From contig NZ_JAOQJC010000012.1 in assembly GCF_025567625.1 (NCBI RefSeq), forward strand, positions 1-64,000: a stretch of DNA of 64,000 bases, given 5' to 3'. Source of the stretch: Paenibacillus sp. J5C2022. Its GTDB lineage: Bacteria; Bacillota; Bacilli; Paenibacillales; Paenibacillaceae. Both the position numbers and the translations under genes were made by a program. The first letter of the stretch is position 1. Every line of letters begins with the position of its first letter. The notes under the pieces were generated by a model. That model was not told the DNA's origin. It worked only from the letters and a program-made list of their open reading frames with translations, and did not search any database. Below are positions 1 through 8,469 of the stretch, in pieces.

Positions 1-86
1 TTTTGCATCTGTCTATTCCTTTTGTTGTTTGGTAGGACTTACAACAATACAGGATTAGCAGATGTTTTTCCATTTTTATCCCCGAT

Positions 87-395
87 TCATTGAGTCAAGC
101 GCTGATTTCGGTTTTGAGCCCGAAATTTAATGTACTTCCTTAATCGCTCGACATCTTCAATCGTTTCCTCGTAAAGTAACTTGTGCTTCTTTAGTTCTCG
201 GTTAACTTCATCTATGTCATTTATAGAAGTTCTCAAATCCTTCTTCAGGGCAGAAGCTTCACTCATAGAGCGAGTGACCTCTTCTTTTTCAGTTTTAATC
301 TCAATATGTATTCTTTCGGCATCTTCCAGTTTTTCGGCTAATTGCTTCTTAAGCCAATAACTATAAACAAATCCCGAGAAGGCAAGAATCGCCAC
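87..395 (-). CDS. Small membrane-anchored coiled-coil protein, unknown function
   Basis: Not assigned to a family. A hydrophobic N-terminal stretch of about 15 residues (AILAFSGFVYSYWL) is followed by a long, highly charged Lys/Glu-rich helix (residues about 18-85) with coiled-coil character, ending in a basic tail. This suggests a single-pass inner-membrane protein with a cytoplasmic coiled coil. The GTG start is the first usable one in frame; no strong ribosome binding site (RBS) decides it. It lies downstream of a predicted secreted protein and a glycine-rich protein on the same strand; the three may be one transcription unit. Confidence 0.5.
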   Translation of the reverse strand: MAILAFSGFVYSYWLKKQLAEKLEDAERIHIEIKTEKEEVTRSMSEASALKKDLRTSINDIDEVNRELKKHKLLYEETIEDVERLRKYIKFRAQNRNQRLTQ

Positions 396-434
396 AAAAA
401 TTGCTGCTATATCTAATATTACGGAGATATTTCC

Positions 435-689
435 TTAATACAATTCAATCTTATCATTTTGTAAGTCTATTAGTTGCTGCATGACTTCCCTATCTGTTAG
501 AACATTCTTGCTAGCTAGAATTGAATCAATGTCATCTCGACTAACTGTTTGATCAAACTTGTCATCTATTAATCTTTCGATCTCGCTTATAATATTATAG
601 TCTATATTTGTGCTGCTATCCGCATCAGCAATTGATGGCAGGCATAGCAGGCCAATAGTCAGCAAAACAAAGCATAACTTCTTCTTCAT
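435..689 (-). CDS. Small predicted secreted protein
   Basis: 84 residues. The N-terminus has a clear Sec signal peptide: MKKK, a hydrophobic core (about residues 5-19) and an Ala-containing cleavage region (SIADA, near residue 23). The mature part is acidic and helical (EIERLIDDKFDQ). No lipobox Cys, no cysteine pairs and no recognised domain. It lies 39 bp upstream of the coiled-coil membrane protein gene on the same strand. Function unknown; a cell-envelope partner of its neighbours is a guess from position only. Confidence 0.5.
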   Translation of the reverse strand: MKKKLCFVLLTIGLLCLPSIADADSSTNIDYNIISEIERLIDDKFDQTVSRDDIDSILASKNVLTDREVMQQLIDLQNDKIELY

Positions 690-806
690 TCATCTACACC
701 ATACCTTCATTTTTCTAAAGCTTTTATATACATTTACAATTTACTATCTAGCCTCTCTCTTAAGCCAATTCGCTAGTGTATATTGTTCACTGGGTAAAAT
801 GAACTC

Positions 807-1262
807 TCACTCGTTAGTCGGTTTTTCTTGAAGGTTCTGTTCAAATTGGTCATCCGAAAGATCACCTGCAAACCCCTTAAATCGATAGACTCTTCTGGTA
901 ACCTTTCTACCCGATCCACTAGCTCCAAGATTGATACCTTCCCCCTCTGAAACATTTAACCCTAGTTTTCCTTCACCATTTGCATCATAGAACTCTTCGA
1001 TTTCTACTTCGTAAGCAGTTTCAATTCGACGCGCAATCGCCACCTCTTGGGCAACACGTGCCTGATATTCGGCAATCCTACATTCAAGCGATTGTCGGAC
1101 TTCTTCTATTCTCAGCTTCTCTGGGTCTCCTTCATCCGCTACTTCCTTCGACTTCCTAATATTGCTCGAAGCGACATCAATGAGGAGACTAGCTATTGAA
1201 GCACCAGGAACTACACTAGATACAGCATTCATTGCTACTGTTTTAATAAAATCCTTAGACAT
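807..1262 (-). CDS. Hypothetical protein with glycine-zipper-like N-terminal segment
   Basis: Start chosen at the ATG (MSKDF) preceded by a GGGGG RBS about 8 nt upstream; an upstream in-frame start would add 19 residues without a good RBS. Residues about 10-32 (AVSSVVPGASIASLLIDVASS) are small-residue rich and could insert in or lie on a membrane. The middle is a charged helix (about 45-90), and the end is Gly-rich and basic (GSGRKVTRRVYRFKGF). No family recognised. The membrane-active N-terminus next to a secreted and a membrane-anchored neighbour is suggestive of a small envelope-targeting set, but this is unproven. Confidence 0.5.
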   Translation of the reverse strand: MSKDFIKTVAMNAVSSVVPGASIASLLIDVASSNIRKSKEVADEGDPEKLRIEEVRQSLECRIAEYQARVAQEVAIARRIETAYEVEIEEFYDANGEGKLGLNVSEGEGINLGASGSGRKVTRRVYRFKGFAGDLSDDQFEQNLQEKPTNE

Positions 1263-1542
1263 TTGCAATCCCCCTAAATTCATTGAAGAATTAATATCAT
1301 TGTTACCCAAGAAATCCAACTATGATTCTGAGTTTGCTATCACAGTACTGAACTGATCTCCTCACTGCCAGTGTGGTATGCACGGTATCCTGCTGTAACC
1401 GATAGTTCCGAAAGCCTTCTTGGGTTTACGGGATTTTTCTTATTCAATATATCCTAGTATATCCGTCAACAATCATAAGATCGTGATCATGAATCTGATC
1501 ATAAGAAAGTTCATACTATCTTTCGCATGGACTTCAATATGT

Positions 1543-2403
1543 TTATGAACCTTCATTGCTCACTTGACCAATATTTTCTTGATATACGATGTTATTACCA
1601 TATATTATTATCTCGTTACCACTCTTAGTTTGACCTGCACTATAATTAATCGATAGTACTTTTCTATTAAAATTGCTATATAACTGCTCAATTAACTCAC
1701 ACTTATCGTATGTCACAATCCATTTAAACTGGGAGGCCTTAATGATTTCCGACAACGCCTTATGATCTTCTTTTGAAAAAGAGTTCCTGTATAAACCAGG
1801 TCCTTTTTTGACATACGGTGGATCAAAGTAGACAAAAACATTATCAAAGTTTGGGATTATATGCAAGATAAAATCCTCTGCATTCCAGTTATATATATGG
1901 ATATGCTCTTTATGCTGCGCAATCGCTTGAATCATTTTTATCAAGTTATCACGATTAAATCTGGCATCTATTTTGTATGAACCCTCTTGGGATAGCCCCC
2001 CAATTACACCTCCAGTAAGAACACCTGAGACATTTGTTCTGTTCAAATAGAATGATGCTTGACCAACTTCTAAAAGACTATAATCATGCTGATTCGTATA
2101 GATTGTTCTTTGACGTAACCATTCTGTAGTAGTAAGCGGAACTGTTTCTATAAAAGTACATAACTCATCGGTATGCTCGGTTATATTTTTCCATATAGCG
2201 TATATTGCATAATCGAAATCATTTAGTACTATGTCAGATACAATACCGTCTAATAACAGACGAATCGCTACTCCAGCACCACCAGCAAACGGCTCAATAT
2301 ATGTACCATTTACAATTTCATTTCTCACAATCAAATCTAAGACCGTGTTATAGAGCTTTGTTTTTCCACCTGGGTATCTCAGCGGCGTTAATGACCTTGG
2401 CAT
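1543..2403 (-). CDS. DNA adenine (N6) methyltransferase, D12/Dam class
   Basis: 286 residues, the usual length for this class. AdoMet-binding motif X (RYPGGK, residues 9-14) and motif I (PFAGGAGVA, 38-46) come before the D12-type NRTNVSG segment (about 121-127) and the catalytic DPPY (194-197). This order is the alpha group of N6-adenine methylases, which includes Dam. It follows the ParB-domain gene by 20 bp on the same strand, so the two are probably co-transcribed. It may protect island or phage DNA, or be the modification half of a system whose effector is the ParB-domain protein. Target sequence cannot be read from the gene. Confidence 0.9.
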   Translation of the reverse strand: MPRSLTPLRYPGGKTKLYNTVLDLIVRNEIVNGTYIEPFAGGAGVAIRLLLDGIVSDIVLNDFDYAIYAIWKNITEHTDELCTFIETVPLTTTEWLRQRTIYTNQHDYSLLEVGQASFYLNRTNVSGVLTGGVIGGLSQEGSYKIDARFNRDNLIKMIQAIAQHKEHIHIYNWNAEDFILHIIPNFDNVFVYFDPPYVKKGPGLYRNSFSKEDHKALSEIIKASQFKWIVTYDKCELIEQLYSNFNRKVLSINYSAGQTKSGNEIIIYGNNIVYQENIGQVSNEGS

Positions 2404-2423
2404 GAATATTTGTCCTTTCAGTG

Positions 2424-3998
2424 TTACCGAAGTAGATAGTTAACCAATTCCAATAATCCTTCCTGTGGAATTGATCTCAATGTTTCTGGAGCCAATTGAT
2501 AACTTTCAGGTGAGTGTACTACCATATTCAACTTTTCAGTTTGCGAATTGAAGTTAAACACAAGAGGAAATAATCTACGGACACCTTGTTCTGGAATCCA
2601 ATTCCTAATGTTAACTTCGTATTGTTTAATTATAAAGCTTAACGTTGGGTCACCGCCAGGTCTTCCTGGAGCATTATAGGCCGCCCTAATCTCTGCGAAG
2701 TAGCCTTTAGTACGAGCATGGTATTTTAGGCTCTGTTCAATTAGTGCTCGGATAATGAATGCAGTGCATATTGGATAGTTGTTAATGAATGATGCAGATT
2801 CAGATATCTTTTTCATTTCGTTAGAAACAGAAATAATCCCTTTATTTGAACTTATCGCTGGATCAACATTACTCCAGTCCAATGAGCTAAAGAATGGCAA
2901 GTTCTTTGGCCCTCCACCGTTTAAGGGGCTACTCGTTGGTACCGACTTAATCCCAACTGTACCAACTGGCTTAGGGTTAGGCGTTCCAGAAGCAGGAGTA
3001 GGCTTTCCTTTCTCTTGACCGCCCTGCGATTCACTAGGCGGTGATTGATTAGGATTGGGAGCATCTGTCCGAGATGTAGTTCTATCTATTGAACTTGAAT
3101 GAGAATGAGGCGCCTCCTCTCCATCCTCATGATACCTGGTAAGAATATCTTTTACATACTCATAAGCACCTGTTACTTCCCCACCATCTTTGGTGTAAGT
3201 AAAGAACGCGGTGCGGGTATTCATATCATCTTCAATAAATGCCTTCTTTGTCCAAATCTTAATAATCTTGTCTAGATCAATATCACTAATACTATTGGAC
3301 CGAAGCACGAACTGATCATCAAAGTAAAGCTTAAGCGTCTTCTTTGTATCCTGGAGTTCAAACATTCGAAGCAACTTAGAAGGCTCAATGTTAAGAATAT
3401 TGAGTTTTTCTTTCTCACGCGCACTCCAACTCGCATCTACCCCTCTCTTAAGGATTTTATAAGCTCGGATAAACTTATTTATACTTGACACAGGTATTCC
3501 AGTTCGATCATTTATCTGACTGACAGATTTACCAGCAATATAATCTTCAAAACAGAACCGCATCTTTGCTATAGGCTTCCATTCTCTAGCTCTTTCAATA
3601 TGTCTTACAGCCAAGAACCTTCGTGCTGCCTCACGTGATTTTATAATATCGACTTCAACTTGCTGGATATTTGCTCTAAGAACATCATTCGTTTCAGGAA
3701 ATTCACTTTCAAACTCTTTAGTGAGTAAGTCACGATTAAGGAACAACTGACATACACAAGTTCTCCTGTTTCCCTCAAGTACAATATATCTACCTTCTTC
3801 GATACAAACGACTATACGCTCTCCTGGCATCAAACCTTCATTTTCAGCTATACTTCGCGCTAATGATAATGCTCCTTCTTGAACAAGTAGATAATTTCGT
3901 ATATTTGCTTGACTATCTCCTGTGTCAGGCACTATGAATCTTGGGTTTTTAGGGTCTAGTATTAACTCAAGGGGAGACACAATCTTTTTTTCGTACAT
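2424..3998 (-). CDS. ParB-domain protein with helix-turn-helix and long C-terminal helical domain
   Basis: Start at ATG (MYEKK) after a GGAAGGTGA RBS. Residues about 5-130 resemble the ParB/Srx fold, with the phosphate-binding motif GNRRT at 76-80 (GERR-like in ParB). A helix-turn-helix follows at about 147-172 (SVSQINDRTGIPVSSINKFI). The middle domain leads into a Pro/Ser/Gly-rich linker (about 285-360) and a helical C-terminal domain (FIIRALIEQSLKYH) that is not ParB-like and recalls helical domains seen in defence proteins. There is no ParA gene, so plasmid or chromosome partitioning is unlikely. Pairing with the downstream adenine methylase suggests a DNA-sensing or nuclease role; this is inference. 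Confidence 0.7.
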   Translation of the reverse strand: MYEKKIVSPLELILDPKNPRFIVPDTGDSQANIRNYLLVQEGALSLARSIAENEGLMPGERIVVCIEEGRYIVLEGNRRTCVCQLFLNRDLLTKEFESEFPETNDVLRANIQQVEVDIIKSREAARRFLAVRHIERAREWKPIAKMRFCFEDYIAGKSVSQINDRTGIPVSSINKFIRAYKILKRGVDASWSAREKEKLNILNIEPSKLLRMFELQDTKKTLKLYFDDQFVLRSNSISDIDLDKIIKIWTKKAFIEDDMNTRTAFFTYTKDGGEVTGAYEYVKDILTRYHEDGEEAPHSHSSSIDRTTSRTDAPNPNQSPPSESQGGQEKGKPTPASGTPNPKPVGTVGIKSVPTSSPLNGGGPKNLPFFSSLDWSNVDPAISSNKGIISVSNEMKKISESASFINNYPICTAFIIRALIEQSLKYHARTKGYFAEIRAAYNAPGRPGGDPTLSFIIKQYEVNIRNWIPEQGVRRLFPLVFNFNSQTEKLNMVVHSPESYQLAPETLRSIPQEGLLELVNYLLR

Positions 3999-4111
3999 AC
4001 AAGTCACCTTCCAATATCTTTAGTTTACTGAATTGCGATTAATCCTGACTTAATCAAATATAATCTTTTGATACTTTATTCGCTACAATCCGACAATCTT
4101 CCTGCAAATGG

Positions 4112-4138
4112 ATAAAAGAAAAGCGCTCTTCTGAGCGC
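4112..4138 (-). terminator. Rho-independent terminator after the endonuclease gene
   Basis: On the minus strand a GCGCTC/GAGCGC stem with a 4-nt loop is followed by TTTTCTTTT. It lies about 80 bp downstream of the Eco29kI-like gene and before the ParB-domain gene, separating two transcription units. Confidence 0.75.
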
Positions 4139-4218
4139 AAAGTCCTAAAATCCTCAACTATGTTATCATAACCATCAGGTCTTAATCTTAACTCCCTTGT
4201 TAGCTCAAATGTAGGTTC

Positions 4219-4953
4219 TTATGATCGAATAATCTCTTGATAGAACGGATATTCACGATTTTCACGATATAGAATGATCCTACCGTATAGTATCGTTGCT
4301 TGCCACATACCACTTGGTAATCCCTGAAGAATCAACGTTAGCATATCCCTCAAAGATGATCTTGTAGAACTTATCTCGATATTGAAATCAAGCTCTTCTT
4401 GATACCTTTTCTTTTCGTATCTAAAAGTGTAAGGCAATCGTGCAGATAGTAACTTCAATAGTTCCTGAACACTTACTGTGCCTTCCTCTAGAAAATCGAG
4501 TTCTACATCGACGTCAATGGGATGGTCTAGATCATAAACCGCTGGTCTTTGAGTATCCCGCTCTTTCCCAGGATCGTTCCCACCAAATCCAGAATTGTTC
4601 CATGGTGCACCGTAATGATCAATAAGAATTGTCTCTAAATCCGCATTTTTAAACACTGGTATTGCAACAGCTTTGAAATACATTGTTGTTGGATCAAAAT
4701 TACGCCTATGTTTAACATGTTCAGAGTGTCTTAAGAGTCGATTCTGGAAGCCACCTCTTGAATCGGTCTTACCAACATACAAAACCGTATCTTCTTGTAA
4801 TAGTAGGTAGACACCATTCTTCTTTGATGGAATGGATGAAACATTAATAAAGGTTAGTGGCGCAGCCTCTAACCCGTCGATAAACGGCGGCAGGTCTCTC
4901 TTAAAAGCCAACTCAAGGTCTAGCTCAAATTCATCAAATCCTTTGACATTCAT
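4219..4953 (-). CDS. Eco29kI-like GIY-YIG type II restriction endonuclease
   Basis: Start at the ATG overlapping the methylase stop codon (TAATG), preceded by AAGGTG. The GIY-YIG signature is GVY (47-49) and YVG (59-61), followed by R72, H76, E107 and N119. The Arg-His and Glu-Asn spacings agree with the catalytic residues known for Eco29kI. The family hallmark WNNSGFGGNDPGKERD (118-133) is present. 244 residues, close to the family length. It overlaps and follows the cytosine methylase, a normal type II R-M order. By family analogy the target may be CCGCGG, which needs testing. Confidence 0.85.
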   Translation of the reverse strand: MNVKGFDEFELDLELAFKRDLPPFIDGLEAAPLTFINVSSIPSKKNGVYLLLQEDTVLYVGKTDSRGGFQNRLLRHSEHVKHRRNFDPTTMYFKAVAIPVFKNADLETILIDHYGAPWNNSGFGGNDPGKERDTQRPAVYDLDHPIDVDVELDFLEEGTVSVQELLKLLSARLPYTFRYEKKRYQEELDFNIEISSTRSSLRDMLTLILQGLPSGMWQATILYGRIILYRENREYPFYQEIIRS

Positions 4954-6125
4954 TACATGCACCTTCTATTCTCCAACGGTATAACGTTCGCATTATATAA
5001 AGCATTAGCAACTTGACTAGTGACTTGTTCAGCCAATAATACTGGAACAGCATTCCCAAGTTGTCTCATTGACTCAGTCCAAGAGCCCTCAAATACGATG
5101 TCATCAGGAAAGGTTTGGACTCTTGCGGATTCCCTAACAGTAAGGTAACGATACGTTGCATCTGGGAAAGCAATCATATTCTCTCCCCCAGGCACCCCAT
5201 GATCTCCTGCTTTTAACGTTTTACTTGGTTCGTCGAGTACACTACCTGAATGTCCAGGATAAGGACGAGCTCCAGCTTGGAAAATGTGATTCGCGATCTC
5301 AGGTTCTGACTGTAACCTAGGATCTGGCAAATCAGATATACAGTCTCTCAAGGTAACCCATGGTTTTAAGTGAGTATTCTGATTCCGATTTTTAATAATG
5401 CGTTCAAGCACTTTATCACTAGGTCTAACTTGTGTAGGCTGAATGCCTCTAGATTTCCAATATCTATTGGTGACCCACTTTTGATACATAAGTTCCTCGC
5501 TGGAATGCGTCGGCGATGGAAAAGAAAAGTTTGCATTAATATCAGACCTGAAGCCTACGAAGAATATTCGCTCCCTTTTCTGTGGGATCCCGTAGTCAGC
5601 AGCATTAAGTACACGTGGAGGAATAACCTTATATTCAGGATTTCTACCACCAGTACCAGTATGGTGCTTTTCGAGTCTTGCCAGATGAGCATCCCATTCT
5701 TCATCAGTTTTGCGAACTAACGATGGATAAGTTAACTGAAGTTGGATATATTCACGGTATGTGGTGAACTTCTCTCTGGCTAGACCTCTTACGTTTTCAA
5801 ACACAAACGCTTTAGGCCTTATTTCACGAACTGCACGAATAGCTTCTGGAAACATATCCCTTTTATCATCCCAAGCTTTGTGCCTTCCTCCAATTGAGAA
5901 CGGCTGACAAGGTGGACCTCCTGAGACAAGTTCTAAATCTGTTCCCCACTGACTGTACTGTATAGTTCTCACATCAGCTTGGACAACTTCCCAGTTAGGT
6001 CTGTTTCGACGTATTGTGGCACACGCATCTGAATTCCATTCAATAACTGCAACATGTTCGAACCCTGCTTTCTCTGTGCCAAGAGCAAGACCGCCTGCTC
6101 CAGCAAATAGTTCAAGTGATCTCAT
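4953..6125 (-). CDS. DNA (cytosine-5) methyltransferase
   Basis: 390 residues with all main C5-methylase motifs in order: motif I FAGAGGLALG (7-16), motif IV GGPPCQPFS with the catalytic Cys (about 69-77), ENVRG (motif VI), QKRERIFFVG (motif VIII) and QLGNAVPV (motif X) near the C-terminus. A strong RBS (GGAGG, 5 nt) precedes the ATG. It would protect host DNA from the overlapping GIY-YIG endonuclease; both act on cytoplasmic DNA. No C-protein regulator is seen; methylase-first order could delay endonuclease expression on entry. Confidence 0.93.
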   Translation of the reverse strand: MRSLELFAGAGGLALGTEKAGFEHVAVIEWNSDACATIRRNRPNWEVVQADVRTIQYSQWGTDLELVSGGPPCQPFSIGGRHKAWDDKRDMFPEAIRAVREIRPKAFVFENVRGLAREKFTTYREYIQLQLTYPSLVRKTDEEWDAHLARLEKHHTGTGGRNPEYKVIPPRVLNAADYGIPQKRERIFFVGFRSDINANFSFPSPTHSSEELMYQKWVTNRYWKSRGIQPTQVRPSDKVLERIIKNRNQNTHLKPWVTLRDCISDLPDPRLQSEPEIANHIFQAGARPYPGHSGSVLDEPSKTLKAGDHGVPGGENMIAFPDATYRYLTVRESARVQTFPDDIVFEGSWTESMRQLGNAVPVLLAEQVTSQVANALYNANVIPLENRRCM

Positions 6126-6206
6126 GCGAACCTCCGTAATGTAGAATAAGTTCCCAAATCAGGGTGTAGAACATTTGTTCTTATCGGATATGATACACTA
6201 TATGCT

Positions 6207-6410
6207 TTATGTGATCAACCTAGTGTCTCTTACGACATTAATACCTTTACCGAAGTCATAGGGCTGAGAATAATAGACCTTCTTGCAGTCGATACATTGT
6301 ACATCACATACTCGATTATATACAAGCTTCTCCTGCTTGGATAAGTGATCTGGTGGAGTCTCTACACTTATTACAAATAAAACGCCTCCACATTCTTTAC
6401 ATGTAAGCAA
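6207..6410 (-). CDS. Small CxxC zinc-ribbon-like protein
   Basis: 67 residues with two paired cysteines, CKEC (4-7) and CIDC (39-42), about 32 residues apart, which fits a zinc-ribbon knuckle pair. The rest is mixed charge with no catalytic motif. It lies 15 bp downstream of the DUF4268 gene and upstream of the R-M pair, all on the minus strand. Likely a DNA- or protein-binding accessory; specific role unknown. Confidence 0.6.
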   Translation of the reverse strand: MLTCKECGGVLFVISVETPPDHLSKQEKLVYNRVCDVQCIDCKKVYYSQPYDFGKGINVVRDTRLIT

Positions 6411-6425
6411 ATTCTACACCTCAAT

Positions 6426-7367
6426 CTATTCTTGAATGTCCTTTATTAGTGGCTGAAGAGCCGCATGGAACTTCTTCATTTTCTCAATCATTGTTGTCTG
6501 TATTTGCGGCCAGTTGGACTCATCGCTTTTCAAACCGCCCATATTCAAAAGGTATTGAATGCGCGATGCCCTTTTTATATCTAGCCTATCCCAGATAAGC
6601 GACTCACCGAACTTATCTTCAACCAATTGTTTCTGATTATATAATGTATCGAAGATGTTCTTATTCCTAGTATGGTCTGAAGTATCAATATAAAGCTCAA
6701 TCCCTGTCTTGTCTTCGCTCCACACAGTGTAATTTAAGTACAGTCCTGCCTTACCTGCCCCCGTACCCAGAGCCATGTATTTAGTAGCTGATCGGTTTGC
6801 ATGGAGATTAAACCCTATTTGTCTCGCCCGTTCCAGCAATCCTCCCCAGAATTTCAACCTGAGTACATGTCGCTCTGCCATATCTTGTTTCTCTTTACCG
6901 ATTTCCTTAGCTTGAGCACTTGGTCCGACAACAATCGTAAATAGTGGAGCTGGTTCAGAGTTACCGGTCTTATACGCAGAAAGCTTCACCAGGTAGAAAG
7001 AGATATCTGCTGGAGTAGACTCATTTAACCAAGTGATCGCCTTAGTGTGTTCAGGTCGAGGATGACTCACAATCCAGATTGCAGTCTTAGCATCAAGATT
7101 CGTCAGATATGTAATAACCTTGCCCAAGTGATCATGATTCGTTGATTCAAGCTGATTTTCAATGATTACAACATTCCCGTCATCATCTTCGGCCACCAAG
7201 TCGACTTCAAACGATCCAACCCTTTTCTCACGTTCCACAGCCGAGAAGGTTATGTTTAATGTCTCGCTAAGTAGTTCAATATTTCCCTCAAGCCAACTAG
7301 AGAAATCTCTTTCCTCATGCTTCCATATATCACGCAGCGGAACAGGCTCCAGCTTTCCTATACTCAT
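6426..7367 (-). CDS. DUF4268 protein with PD-(D/E)XK nuclease-like N-terminal domain
   Basis: Start at ATG (MSIGK) behind AGGAGAACT. The N-terminal half carries GSFEVD (51-56), then IIENQLE (68-74): the D-x13-E-x-Q pattern of PD-(D/E)XK nucleases in which Gln replaces the Lys. The C-terminal half (from about 185, FWGGLLERAR onwards) matches the DUF4268 pattern. Such proteins are frequent in defence islands and next to R-M genes. Predicted DNA-binding nuclease-like protein; activity unproven. Confidence 0.7.
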   Translation of the reverse strand: MSIGKLEPVPLRDIWKHEERDFSSWLEGNIELLSETLNITFSAVEREKRVGSFEVDLVAEDDDGNVVIIENQLESTNHDHLGKVITYLTNLDAKTAIWIVSHPRPEHTKAITWLNESTPADISFYLVKLSAYKTGNSEPAPLFTIVVGPSAQAKEIGKEKQDMAERHVLRLKFWGGLLERARQIGFNLHANRSATKYMALGTGAGKAGLYLNYTVWSEDKTGIELYIDTSDHTRNKNIFDTLYNQKQLVEDKFGESLIWDRLDIKRASRIQYLLNMGGLKSDESNWPQIQTTMIEKMKKFHAALQPLIKDIQE

Positions 7368-7455
7368 TATAAGTTCTCCTATCAAAATAACGATCGCCGA
7401 TCAATGCAGCTTTTGTCCTATTATTCGACACTAGCGGTCGAATACCCTGCTTGAA

Positions 7456-7482
7456 GCAAAAGAAAAGCGCCGCGTAGGCGCT
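7456..7482 (-). terminator. Hairpin with U-tract on minus strand
   Basis: Minus-strand AGCGCC-TACGC-GGCGCT followed by TTTTCTTTTGCTT. It resembles the terminator at 4112-4138. No minus-strand gene lies immediately upstream, so it may be a relic of a lost gene or a boundary that shields the defence genes from read-through of the integrase region. Confidence 0.55.
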
Positions 7483-7508
7483 ATTCCTGCTTTGTCATTG
7501 TAGCAGTA

Positions 7509-8288
7509 TTGAAATCCGATACGTATCAGAAGGACTACATATTCATTTTGTATTGGAAAGGCTACCCTGTTCAGTGGGACAAGCTCAAGGAAAGGATTCA
7601 GGAATTCCATACTGAAGTGGTGGACACCTTCGAGAAGATCGAAGAGTTAAGTAACAATCCTTACTATGGGGATATTATCGAAGAAATTGCATCAGATGAC
7701 GTTAATAAGTTAAAACCCGCTGGAAGACCGTCCAAGTCTGCGCTTGAAACCTTAGAGCGTAGATCGAAAGTTACAGCACAGCTTTATGAGTTACTTCTTT
7801 CCCTTCTCTCTCATGTATTTGTGCATGACAAAATCAATATCGATGTGCTAAGTCAAATGATACAGCTGATGCGGATTGATTTTATTGGGAAGTTTAATGA
7901 ATCGCTTCATATCCATTCCAGGATCAACATATCTGAATGGCATGCAAAACTAAAGAGCTCTTCAGAGAAAGACTTTGAAGAGACCGCTGAACTTATTGCT
8001 CTCATAAAACAGTACTGGTCTCAGTTAATGAGTAACTTCCAGTCTGAATTCCATATCCCGCTGTTAGGGGATTTGTTAAGGGCCTTCACGAGCTATTATG
8101 GACAATATAATCAATCTGATCCAACGTGGAACTACAAATTCTACATATTGGGCTTGATCTGTAGCACTTTCGGACAGCAGCTAAAGGATATTCTAAGTAA
8201 TCCAACAACTCAAGAAGCTTGGCAACAGCTAGTAGCCATTCTTCCTACATTAGATCTATATTCTGATAAGGTGAATCTACATAGGTAA
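7509..8288 (+). CDS. Hypothetical helical protein, only plus-strand gene in the island
   Basis: 259 residues starting at TTG; no clear RBS, and the frame is open upstream, so the true start or an upstream truncation is uncertain. The protein is mostly helical and mixed charge with no recognised motif and no transmembrane (TM) segment (LLLSLLSHVFVHD, about 95-107, is the most hydrophobic stretch). A basic GRPSKS segment occurs near residue 76. It is oriented against its neighbours and flanked by a minus-strand hairpin and a membrane-protein remnant, so this block may have been rearranged. Function unknown. Confidence 0.5.
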   Translation: MKSDTYQKDYIFILYWKGYPVQWDKLKERIQEFHTEVVDTFEKIEELSNNPYYGDIIEEIASDDVNKLKPAGRPSKSALETLERRSKVTAQLYELLLSLLSHVFVHDKINIDVLSQMIQLMRIDFIGKFNESLHIHSRINISEWHAKLKSSSEKDFEETAELIALIKQYWSQLMSNFQSEFHIPLLGDLLRAFTSYYGQYNQSDPTWNYKFYILGLICSTFGQQLKDILSNPTTQEAWQQLVAILPTLDLYSDKVNLHR

Positions 8289-8289
8289 C

Positions 8290-8406
8290 GTCGGAATCGC
8301 TCTGGGAGGCGGGAAAGCATTTTCTGCTCCAGCTTGGTTTATCTTGCTAATCATCTATTTTGCAATTATCGGCATCAATCGTCTGATTAAGAAAGGTAGA
8401 AACTAA
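8290..8406 (+). pseudogene. Possible remnant of a small membrane protein
   Basis: Just after the stop of the preceding gene, an open frame reads NVGIALGGGKAFSAPAW, then a hydrophobic segment (FILLIIYFAIIGI) and a basic tail (NRLIKKGRN). It has no acceptable start codon and overlaps the end of the upstream gene in another frame. The membrane-segment plus basic-tail pattern is protein-like, so it is listed as a probable 3' remnant. It could also be chance. Confidence 0.3.
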
Positions 8407-8423
8407 TAGCTACTTTAATAAGC

Positions 8424-8455
8424 AAAAGCACCTATCCCCTAGTGGAGAAGGTGCT
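8424..8455 (-). terminator. Putative terminator after the integrase pseudogene
   Basis: Minus strand AGCACCT/AGGTGCT stem with a 15-nt loop followed by TTTTGCTT, 15 bp downstream of the integrase reading frame. Confidence 0.5.
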
Positions 8456-8469
8456 GCTTGCATTCAGAT

